6,601 bases of DNA from Planctomycetaceae bacterium. Lineage in GTDB: Bacteria; Planctomycetota; Planctomycetia; Pirellulales; Pirellulaceae. The stretch lies in contig DTSG01000570.1 in assembly GCA_012965455.1 (NCBI GenBank), forward strand, positions 1-6,601, in the 5' to 3' direction. The notes under the pieces are model-generated. The model was given only the letters and a program-made list of their open reading frames with translations, made no database searches and was not told the DNA's origin. Shown one piece after another: positions 1-5,687 of this stretch. Made by a program: the position numbers and the translations under genes. The stretch's first letter is position 1, and each line of letters begins with the position of its first letter.

Positions 1-90
1 ATTGTGTGCTGGGAGATTGTGTGCTGGGAGATTGTGTGCTGGGAGATTGTGTGCTGGGAGATTGTGTGCTGGGAGATTCAGTGTTAGTAC
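1..90. repeat. 15-bp tandem repeat, five perfect copies plus one decayed copy
   Basis: The unit ATTGTGTGCTGGGAG occurs five times without a mismatch at 1-75 and probably continues beyond the left edge. A sixth, decayed copy at 76-90 matches 9 of 15 bases. The unit is five codons long and has no stop in any of the six frames, so copy number could change by replication slippage without breaking a reading frame. On the minus strand it encodes PSTQS in frame with a lipoprotein-like leader. The other frames give less protein-like repeats, for example IVCWE on the plus strand. Confidence 0.97.
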
Positions 91-166
91 AGCCAACCAT
101 GAGAACGGTCACAGCAAATATTTTAGGAAGCGAAAGGAGGAGTTGTTGGATCGGGATGTTTTGCAC
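1..166 (-). CDS. Putative small lipoprotein, N-terminal part, with (PSTQS)n tether; runs off the left edge
   Basis: Function unknown; the predicted role is only that of a lipid-anchored envelope protein. Reading leftward from a GTG at 166-164, the frame is open to the edge. It gives a leader with a single lysine (K15), the hydrophobic run IFAVTVLMVG, then Cys26. LMVG-C fits a lipobox, although Met at -3 is less usual than Leu. TNTES follows, then five PSTQS units encoded by the 15-bp repeat, a Ser/Thr/Pro-rich tether typical just after a lipidated cysteine. The decayed first unit TNTES still resembles PSTQS. An in-frame TAG (181-179) lies upstream, so GTG166 is the only start giving a full leader; no good ribosome site precedes it. 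The lysine sits unusually far from the start. The gene is divergent from the sulfatase operon. The coding call is inference, as only about 55 codons are visible. Confidence 0.45.
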   Translation of the reverse strand, partial: MQNIPIQQLLLSLPKIFAVTVLMVGCTNTESPSTQSPSTQSPSTQSPSTQSPSTQ

Positions 167-351
167 TGAATTGGCTTTCTAGAGGTTAATTTTTCGTTGA
201 TAACATTCGGCTGAAGGGGTGGCCAACATTTATTTCCTTTTGATTTGCCGTTGTTTTACTTCTATACGGGCGAGCAGACGCATTATTGCATATATTAGAT
301 AGAAATATGACACAAACTTATATGACAACAAGTTAGATTTAGGGCACATTC
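167..351. promoter_or_regulatory. AT-rich intergenic region, probably a divergent promoter region
   Basis: This 185-bp stretch separates the putative minus-strand lipoprotein from the sulfatase and has no supported gene. If both flanking genes are real it must hold promoters in both directions. One weak sigma70-like plus-strand candidate is TTGATT (240-245), a 17-bp spacer, then TATACG (263-268), each matching four of six consensus bases. Another -10-like hexamer, TATATT (291-296), has no acceptable -35 partner. No strong terminator hairpin or riboswitch was recognised. The part nearest the sulfatase holds the direct repeat at 306-335. Confidence 0.4.
306..335. repeat. Two tandem 15-bp imperfect direct repeats upstream of the operon
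   Basis: TATGACACAAACTTA (306-320) is followed directly by TATGACAACAAGTTA (321-335), identical at 12 of 15 positions. The pair ends 16 bp before the sulfatase ATG. The flanking 15-bp blocks match the unit poorly, so there are only two copies. A short inverted pair, AACTT (315-319) and AAGTT (330-334), lies inside it. The position would suit an operator for a regulator of the operon, but it could also be a chance duplication in AT-rich DNA. Confidence 0.45.
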
Positions 352-2259
352 ATGATACTGCTACGTGATTTCTGTAAAATAGCTTCGCTTGCTGCGATTT
401 TATCAATCGGCCCATCGCTATTACTTCAAGCTAAAGAAAAGCTCAATGTAGTTTACATCATGGCCGATGAATTGGGGTATTTTGAGACTTCCTACATGGG
501 AAGCAAAACGATCACGACGCCGCGCATCGACGACTTGGCCAAACGCGGAGTGTGGTTTACTCAGGGGCTAGCCGGCTCAGCAGTTTGTGCACCCACTCGT
601 TGTTGTTTCTTAACCGGAAAGCACTCTGGGCACACGTCCGTTCGCGTCAATGGCGGTGGTACCCCATTGCGGAGCGATGAAGAGACGATAGGAAGCATGC
701 TTAAACGGAGAGGGTATGCCACGGGAGGATTTGGCAAGTGGGGATGTGGTGGTCGCGGTTCCACCGGTGTACCGGAAGACCACGGGTTTGATCTGTTTGT
801 CGGATATTATGACCAAGTGCATGCTCATAGTTATTATCCACCGTATATCATCGAGAACAGCCGCGAGTTGAAACTAGCGGGAAACCTTGGTGGCAGCCAG
901 GGTGAAACGTATTCGCATTACGTTATCGTTGATCGTGCCAAACAGTTTATTCGAGATCATCAAGATGAGCCGTTTTTCTGTTATCTTCCGATCACGCCAC
1001 CGCATGGTATTTTTGACATTCCGGATGAAGATGCAGCTTGGGAAATCTATAAAGACAAACCGTGGCCTGAACCCGCGCGTCGTTACGCAGCGATGGTCAC
1101 CATGGTGGATCGACAAGTTGGTGAGATCGTTGATCTGCTTGAGGAACTTGGTCTAGCGGAAAACACCATTGTGTTTTTCAGTGGTGACAACGGTGGCAAC
1201 GATTATTTCAAGTCAAAAGAATACCCCCGCGGTCGGCACGGAGCCAATGTTCATCCGGAAACAGGAGCAGAGTTTAGAGGGACTAAAGGAACGCTCTATG
1301 AAGGTGGTTTGCGGATACCAGCACTTGCGTATTGTCCTGGTCGTATTGAGGGTGGCCGAGTCAGTGATCATCTGTGGTACTTTGCTGACGTGATGCCCAC
1401 GATTGCTGATATAACGGGAGCCAAAGCTCCTGGGGGAATTGATGGGATTTCTTTCTGGAATGAACTGCAGGGAACTAGTGCTCGTGGCGGTGCCAGTAAA
1501 AAGCAAGAGGAGCATGCTTATCTGTATTGGGAGATTGGCGGACAGAAGGCTGTGAGGCTGCAACACATGAAAGCTATTCAACCAGGATCAAAACGAGATT
1601 GGGAGTTATATGACCTATCCAAAGACATCAGCGAATCCAACAACATTGCTGCTGATCTTCCGTCCGTACTAAAAGCGATGCTGGTCCTCGCGGATGAAGC
1701 CCACTCACCAGCGGTGGAAGGAACCTTCAGTGATACCACTTTGCACGAAAAAGATCGACGAGCCAAATACGGATCGACTCGGCCTGCCCCGACGCTGGGA
1801 AAGGTAACGCAGTTTGACCAAACAGGATTGGTCCCGCAGAAAGAATGCAAAATTGCCTCGGTTTCTAGTGAAAGCAGCGCGGGTAGTCGACTGGCGAAGT
1901 TTACCCTCGATGGGAACTCACGTACTCATTGGCATACTGAGTATCTTCCTGAAATCCAGCAGCATCCGCATAACGTTATTATCGACTTAGGTCGCAATCG
2001 TGAAGTCACCGGGTTTCGTTATTTGTCTCGACAGGACGGTGGATTCAATGGTGGCATTGCTAAATATGAAATTTATGTGAGCACTGATGGTAAAGATTTT
2101 GGCAAGCCAGTTGCGGTCGGCGATTTTGCACGAAAGCGTGTCAATCAACAGATTGTATTTTCGCCGCAACAAGCTCGGTACGTGAAGCTCCTCGTCCTCA
2201 CTGAAGTCAACGGTGGACCATGGGCTTCGGCAGCTGAATTAGGAGTTATTGGAAAGTGA
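352..2259 (+). CDS. Secreted formylglycine-type sulfatase with C-terminal F5/8-type (discoidin-like) domain
   Basis: Hydrolyses a sulfate ester, probably on a polysaccharide or other external sulfated compound; the substrate is unknown. Residues 1-27 look like a signal peptide (R5, K9, hydrophobic 10-25, cleavage near LQA-KEK). The catalytic motif C79-APT-R83 is the C-x-P-S/T-R type, in which Cys is matured to formylglycine. Other sulfatase landmarks are D39/E40 (metal motif, with Glu in place of the usual second Asp), K129 in GKWG, H218 in PPHG, D279-N280 in SGDNGG and K312 before LYEGGLRIP. Residues about 498-635 form an F5/8 type C / CBM32-like domain (LDGNSRTHWHTEY, then VIIDLG and GFRYLSRQDG), probably for glycan binding. 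The start is firm: an in-frame TAG at 340-342 leaves 352 as the first ATG. The only ribosome-site candidate is a weak AGGG (341-344). It is first in the operon and overlaps the next gene by 4 bp. The required maturase is not in the window. Confidence 0.95.
   Translation: MILLRDFCKIASLAAILSIGPSLLLQAKEKLNVVYIMADELGYFETSYMGSKTITTPRIDDLAKRGVWFTQGLAGSAVCAPTRCCFLTGKHSGHTSVRVNGGGTPLRSDEETIGSMLKRRGYATGGFGKWGCGGRGSTGVPEDHGFDLFVGYYDQVHAHSYYPPYIIENSRELKLAGNLGGSQGETYSHYVIVDRAKQFIRDHQDEPFFCYLPITPPHGIFDIPDEDAAWEIYKDKPWPEPARRYAAMVTMVDRQVGEIVDLLEELGLAENTIVFFSGDNGGNDYFKSKEYPRGRHGANVHPETGAEFRGTKGTLYEGGLRIPALAYCPGRIEGGRVSDHLWYFADVMPTIADITGAKAPGGIDGISFWNELQGTSARGGASKKQEEHAYLYWEIGGQKAVRLQHMKAIQPGSKRDWELYDLSKDISESNNIAADLPSVLKAMLVLADEAHSPAVEGTFSDTTLHEKDRRAKYGSTRPAPTLGKVTQFDQTGLVPQKECKIASVSSESSAGSRLAKFTLDGNSRTHWHTEYLPEIQQHPHNVIIDLGRNREVTGFRYLSRQDGGFNGGIAKYEIYVSTDGKDFGKPVAVGDFARKRVNQQIVFSPQQARYVKLLVLTEVNGGPWASAAELGVIGK
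2241..2245 (+). promoter_or_regulatory. Ribosome binding site (AGGAG) deciding the start of the propeller-PhoD gene
   Basis: AGGAG inside the end of the sulfatase gene lies 10 bases before the GTG at 2256, but 19 and 28 bases before the in-frame ATGs at 2265 and 2274. It therefore favours the GTG, which overlaps the sulfatase stop as GTGA and suggests translational coupling. Confidence 0.45.
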
Positions 2260-4040
2260 TCAATATGGAAACGATGCGGCAGATGGTTAGTAGCATATTA
2301 TGCACATGGTTGATTGTGTTTTTCGCAGTCGACGCTGTTGATGCGGTCGACACTCTTGGAACGGTTGCCTGCGAAGGACGGTATAAGCACCACTTGCAAG
2401 GCGTTTGTCGCGACGGGCAGGGAAGTTTGTATTGGTCCTTTACAACCGCGCTCGTCAAATCCGATGCGGAGGGCAGGGTTGTCAAAAAAATTGACGTGGC
2501 GAGTCACCATGGGGATTTGTGTCATGTAGCGGGTCGGATATATGTTGCGGTTAATTACGGCCAGTTTAATGATCCCGCAGGTAACGCCAGTAATGAAGTT
2601 ATTGTTTATGACGCTCGGACGTTAGTAGAGACCGATCGCTATAAAACTCCTGAAGTAAAGCATGGTGCTGGTGGGATCGCATTTCATGATGGGAAATTCT
2701 TAGTCGTGGGAGGCTTGCCTGATGGTGTGCAAGAAAACTACTTGTACGAATACGACATGAAGTTTGTGTATAAAAAACGACATGTAATTGACAGCGGTTG
2801 GACAAGATTGGGGATTCAGGCAGCGACATTTGCCGATGGGAAATGGTGGTTTGGCTGTTACGGAAACACGTTGCTAAAAGTATCAGTGGATTATGAAGTG
2901 CTAGGGCGTTATCAGTTTGATTGCGGCTTCGGAATTGAGCAGGCACCTGGTGGTGGGTTGTTAACGGCCAGTGGTGTTTGTAGTGGTGACGCTGGCTGCA
3001 GCGGCGCGATTGACCACCGACTGACGCAATCGATGATTGGCAAACAGGTAGTTCAACCGTTAACTCGTATTGGTTTTGGATCGTGCATCAAACAACAGAA
3101 TCCAGCACCGTTGTTTTCTGATATTCTAAAATATGACCCAGAACTGTTTCTTTACATCGGTGACAATATCTATGGCGATAGCGAGGATATGGCCGTATTG
3201 CGAGCAAAATACAAAGTGTTAGGAGAAAAGGCAGGGTTTCGTAAACTACAAGAATCTGCTGTCGTCTTGGCAACATGGGATGACCACGACTATGGCGTGA
3301 ATGATGGCGGAGCAGGATATAAACAGCGGGTGGCATCGCAACAATTGTTTTCACAATTTTGGAATGATGTTCCGGACTCGCCACGGCGGGCGCGAGCGGG
3401 GGTGTACGATGCTCATGTGTTTGGCCCGCCGGGACAACGCGTGCAAATTATTTTGTTGGATACGCGGTACTTTCGCTCTGATTTGAAGAAAGCGGAACGT
3501 CGTGTGGGTGGACCCTATTATCCAAACGATGATCCACAGGCGACAATGCTGGGCGCGGCACAGTGGAAGTGGCTCGAACAGCAACTACGAGTACCCGCAG
3601 AGATACGACTTGTCGCATCTAGCATTCAGCTAGTCCCCACAGCCGCAGGGCAAGAGACTTGGGCTAATTTGCCCTTAGAGCGAACTCGGTTTATGAAGCT
3701 TGTTGCTAAGACAAAGGCTAACGGATTGTTTGTGATTTCTGGGGATCGACATTGGTCTGATTTCTCACGGACGACGATGGACGTGCCGTATCCGTTATAC
3801 GATTTTACGAGTAGCAGTATCAATCAACTGCATGCGCGTGGCACACCCACAGACAACCCACATCGATTATTAGATCGCACATTCCACAAGGAGAACTTTG
3901 GTACGATTGATATCGATTGGTCCGGAGATGATCCCAAAATCACAGTGTCTATCGTGGATCTGAATGGGCAACAACAAATGTCGCATGCGTTTCATTTGAG
4001 TGAATTGCATCCGAGCTCTGAGCTTCCCGGAGATAAATGA
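2256..4040 (+). CDS. Exported two-domain protein: N-terminal beta-propeller-like domain fused to PhoD-type phosphatase
   Basis: A putative exported phosphomonoesterase or phosphodiesterase. Residues 1-30 form a signal peptide (core ILCTWLIVFFA) ending in a triple VDA/VDA/VDT repeat that offers two V-D-A cleavage sites. Residues about 33-255 resemble blades of a beta-propeller (HHLQGVCRDGQGSLYWSFTT, HGDLCH, HGAGGIAFHDGKFLVVGG, WWFGCYGN), which I recall as a stand-alone planctomycete hypothetical protein. Residues about 270-585 are PhoD-like: GFGSC (C277), IGDNIYGD (D303, N304, D308), WDDHDYG (D342, D343, H344, D345) and SGDRHW (D497, H499), then YDFTSSSIN. These are the metal-binding loops of that metallophosphoesterase family and all appear intact. 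The start could be GTG2256, ATG2265 or ATG2274; GTG fits the ribosome site and coupling, while the ATGs give a shorter leader. It overlaps both neighbours by 4 bp. The propeller may bind or present the substrate; that is inference. Confidence 0.9.
   Translation: MINMETMRQMVSSILCTWLIVFFAVDAVDAVDTLGTVACEGRYKHHLQGVCRDGQGSLYWSFTTALVKSDAEGRVVKKIDVASHHGDLCHVAGRIYVAVNYGQFNDPAGNASNEVIVYDARTLVETDRYKTPEVKHGAGGIAFHDGKFLVVGGLPDGVQENYLYEYDMKFVYKKRHVIDSGWTRLGIQAATFADGKWWFGCYGNTLLKVSVDYEVLGRYQFDCGFGIEQAPGGGLLTASGVCSGDAGCSGAIDHRLTQSMIGKQVVQPLTRIGFGSCIKQQNPAPLFSDILKYDPELFLYIGDNIYGDSEDMAVLRAKYKVLGEKAGFRKLQESAVVLATWDDHDYGVNDGGAGYKQRVASQQLFSQFWNDVPDSPRRARAGVYDAHVFGPPGQRVQIILLDTRYFRSDLKKAERRVGGPYYPNDDPQATMLGAAQWKWLEQQLRVPAEIRLVASSIQLVPTAAGQETWANLPLERTRFMKLVAKTKANGLFVISGDRHWSDFSRTTMDVPYPLYDFTSSSINQLHARGTPTDNPHRLLDRTFHKENFGTIDIDWSGDDPKITVSIVDLNGQQQMSHAFHLSELHPSSELPGDK
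4029..4033 (+). promoter_or_regulatory. Ribosome binding site (GGAGA) for the dioxygenase gene
   Basis: GGAGA sits at the very end of the phosphatase gene. It is only 3 bases before the ATG at 4037 but 9 bases before the in-frame ATG at 4043, so initiation at 4043 (MFEMTSEDK) is quite possible. The ATG at 4037 gives the classic ATGA overlap. Confidence 0.45.
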
Positions 4041-4810
4041 TTATGTTTGAGATGACCAGTGAAGATAAATCTGGTTTTGAACGAGATGGTTACCTCATTG
4101 TCCGGTCGTTGTTTGACAAACAGGAAATGTCCGGTTTGTTGGAATTCGCTAAGGGGGATGGGACATTGGCTAGCGATGCCTACGTGCGGCGAGATGCCAC
4201 CGGTGGCGAAACACGATTGGCGCTGCGCAACGAACTTGATGATTCATTGCCGTATACTGCCGTAGTTCGCAGCGCTCGCATTGTTAGAACGATGGAGTCG
4301 TTGTTTGCTGATGAAGTTTATCACTATCACCATAAGATGATGTTGAAACAACCTCGTATCGGTGGCGCTTGGGAATGGCACCAGGATTATGGGTATTGGT
4401 ATAACAATGGATGCTTGTATCCGGATATGGGAAGTTGCATGTTAGCAGTGGACCAAGCGACGAAGCAAAACGGGTGCCTTCAAGTACTTCGTGGCTCTCA
4501 CCAAATAGGTCGCGTTGAGCATGTGGAAATTGGGGATCAAGTTGGTGCCGATCCTGAACGAGTGGCCATCGCACAGCAACAATTTGAATTAGTGTATTGC
4601 GAACTAGAGCCTGGTGACGGATTGTTTTTTCATAGCAATTTACTTCATCGGTCAGATCAAAATCGAAGTGACGCTCCGCGGTGGTCATTGATCTGTTGCT
4701 ACAACACCAAACACAATGATCCTTATATCACTGACGGGCGACATCCGAATTATTCGCCGCTTGAAGTTTGGTCCGACGACAAGGTGCATGGACGATTGAC
4801 GGAAAATTAG
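4037..4810 (+). CDS. Phytanoyl-CoA dioxygenase (PhyH) family Fe(II)/2-oxoglutarate oxygenase
   Basis: Predicted cytosolic non-heme iron oxygenase that hydroxylates a small molecule while converting 2-oxoglutarate to succinate; the substrate is unknown. The opening FERDGYLIVRSLFDKQE is typical of the family. The iron triad is H115-x-D117 in WHQDYGYW and H204 in LLHRSDQNRS. R215 lies 11 residues after H204, the position of the 2-oxoglutarate-binding arginine in PhyH proteins. The core strand GCLQVLRGSHQIGRVEH is also characteristic. At 257 residues it is near full length and has no signal peptide. It starts at 4037 (ATGA overlap with the phosphatase stop) or at 4043 (better ribosome-site spacing). 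Characterised PhyH-family members include phytanoyl-CoA, ectoine and 2-aminoethylphosphonate hydroxylases, so the family alone does not fix a substrate. Two upstream genes encode ester-cleaving exported enzymes and the last encodes an aldolase, suggesting a catabolic role. Confidence 0.92.
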   Translation: MIMFEMTSEDKSGFERDGYLIVRSLFDKQEMSGLLEFAKGDGTLASDAYVRRDATGGETRLALRNELDDSLPYTAVVRSARIVRTMESLFADEVYHYHHKMMLKQPRIGGAWEWHQDYGYWYNNGCLYPDMGSCMLAVDQATKQNGCLQVLRGSHQIGRVEHVEIGDQVGADPERVAIAQQQFELVYCELEPGDGLFFHSNLLHRSDQNRSDAPRWSLICCYNTKHNDPYITDGRHPNYSPLEVWSDDKVHGRLTEN

Positions 4811-4817
4811 GAAGAGC

Positions 4818-4824
4818 GGAAAGG
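4818..4824 (+). promoter_or_regulatory. Ribosome binding site (GGAAAGG) for the Aim6-like gene
   Basis: GGAAAGG, followed by TGG, lies 6 bases before ATG4831 and 9 before ATG4834. This supports a start here rather than at the TTG at 4768 inside the dioxygenase gene. Confidence 0.5.
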
Positions 4825-4830
4825 TGGAAT

Positions 4831-5658
4831 ATGATGACGCGACTTGTTATTGTTTTTACGGCTTTGGTTTTTCAATGCGTTATTTGCATTGCGACGGAAA
4901 CAGCTGATGTTGTTCCGCAATCACGGGCACACGCCCACAATGATTACTACCACAAAAGACCGTTATTGGACGCTTTGCAACACGGATTCACCAGCGTCGA
5001 AGCGGACGTCATTCTGCAGGACGGTGACTTAATGGTGGGGCACTCGCGATTGGAACTACGTGAAGATCGCACGCTGACAGCACTGTATTTAGCACCCTTG
5101 GCAAAACGTGTCAGTGAGAATGATGGTCAGGTTTATCGGACTGCTAAGCGTTTCATTTTGTTGATCGATTTTAAGTCCAGTGGCGCTGCGTCGCTGGAGG
5201 TGCTGAGAAAACAATTAAAGCCATATTTGCACATGTTGACGCGATATGAAAATGGGAAAGTGTATCCCGGTGCGGTGACTATTATTATTTCTGGCAGTCG
5301 ACCAGTTGCAGAAGTCGCCGCTTTGAAGACTCGGCATGTATTTATCGATGGACGTTTTCCCGACTTGCACGAAAAAACTACGAGTGATCTCGTTCCGTTA
5401 GTCAGTGCACCGTGGAACGGAACGTTTTCATGGCAAGGGTACGGTAATATTTCAGCCAAGGAATTAGAAAAGTTACGGTCGATAATTAAAGCAGCACATG
5501 AACAGGGTAAGCTGGTTCGATTTTGGGCTGTCCCGCATCGTGAAAACCTCTGGCAGGTTTTCTATAATGAAGGAATCGATTTGATCAATGCAGACGATTT
5601 GCCTCGGCTGCAGAAATTCCTTGAATCACAGAGTGTCCGTAAACCTACGAGTAAATGA
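4831..5658 (+). CDS. Exported Aim6-like protein of the PI-PLC/glycerophosphodiester phosphodiesterase superfamily
   Basis: Likely a phosphodiesterase of the TIM-barrel PI-PLC/GDPD superfamily, acting outside the cytoplasm on an unknown phosphodiester. Residues 1-21 are a signal peptide (MMTRLVIVFTALVFQCVICIA). The mature protein opens with AHAHNDYYHKRPLLDAL and continues GFTSVEADV, then DGDLMVGHSRLEL. Candidate catalytic and metal residues are H36, N37, E57, D59 and H71; the HxHNDY opening replaces the HRG of ordinary glycerophosphodiesterases and is what I associate with the yeast Aim6-like subgroup. Later conserved-looking stretches are FILLIDFKSS, VTIIISGSRP, FIDGRFPDL and VRFWAVPHRENLW. 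At 275 residues it is full length. The frame is open back to a TTG at 4768, but that would overlap the dioxygenase by 43 bp and bury the signal peptide, so ATG4831 (or 4834) is chosen. It lies 20 bp after the dioxygenase. Lipid, glycan-linked or inositol-linked substrates are all possible. Confidence 0.88.
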   Translation: MMTRLVIVFTALVFQCVICIATETADVVPQSRAHAHNDYYHKRPLLDALQHGFTSVEADVILQDGDLMVGHSRLELREDRTLTALYLAPLAKRVSENDGQVYRTAKRFILLIDFKSSGAASLEVLRKQLKPYLHMLTRYENGKVYPGAVTIIISGSRPVAEVAALKTRHVFIDGRFPDLHEKTTSDLVPLVSAPWNGTFSWQGYGNISAKELEKLRSIIKAAHEQGKLVRFWAVPHRENLWQVFYNEGIDLINADDLPRLQKFLESQSVRKPTSK

Positions 5659-5687
5659 CAGTACTTTTTTGAATGTAATCGACTCCC

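Noticed and set aside
1..75. CRISPR array
   Set aside because: The 15-bp units abut directly with no spacers, so this is a tandem minisatellite.
1..87. Plus-strand frame through the repeat (IVCWE units) ending at TAG 85-87, as the tail of a gene from the left
   Set aside because: The unit is stop-free in every frame, so openness is no evidence. Trp/Cys-rich IVCWE repeats are less protein-like than the minus-strand PSTQS tether that follows a leader and cysteine.
133..140. Perfect Shine-Dalgarno-like AAAGGAGG on the plus strand, with a tiny frame MFCTELAF starting at 156
   Set aside because: The frame is only eight codons long and the spacing is poor (15 bases). The bases are better explained as leucine codons of the minus-strand lipoprotein leader.
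1213..1581. 122-codon open frame antisense to the sulfatase gene
   Set aside because: It lies opposite conserved sulfatase sequence and its product resembles no known family; it is a shadow frame.
4284..4688. 134-codon open frame antisense to the dioxygenase gene
   Set aside because: It has no recognisable domain or signal and lies entirely within a gene with intact catalytic motifs; it is a shadow frame.
4768..4830. Extended N-terminus of the Aim6-like protein from TTG4768
   Set aside because: It would overlap the dioxygenase by 43 bp and place 21 polar residues before an obvious signal peptide. ATG4831 has a ribosome site at good spacing.
5652..5670. Possible terminator between the Aim6-like and aldolase genes (AGTA/TACT stem before six T)
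   Set aside because: The stem is only four AT-rich base pairs with an eight-base loop, too weak for an intrinsic terminator, and the gap is only 29 bp.
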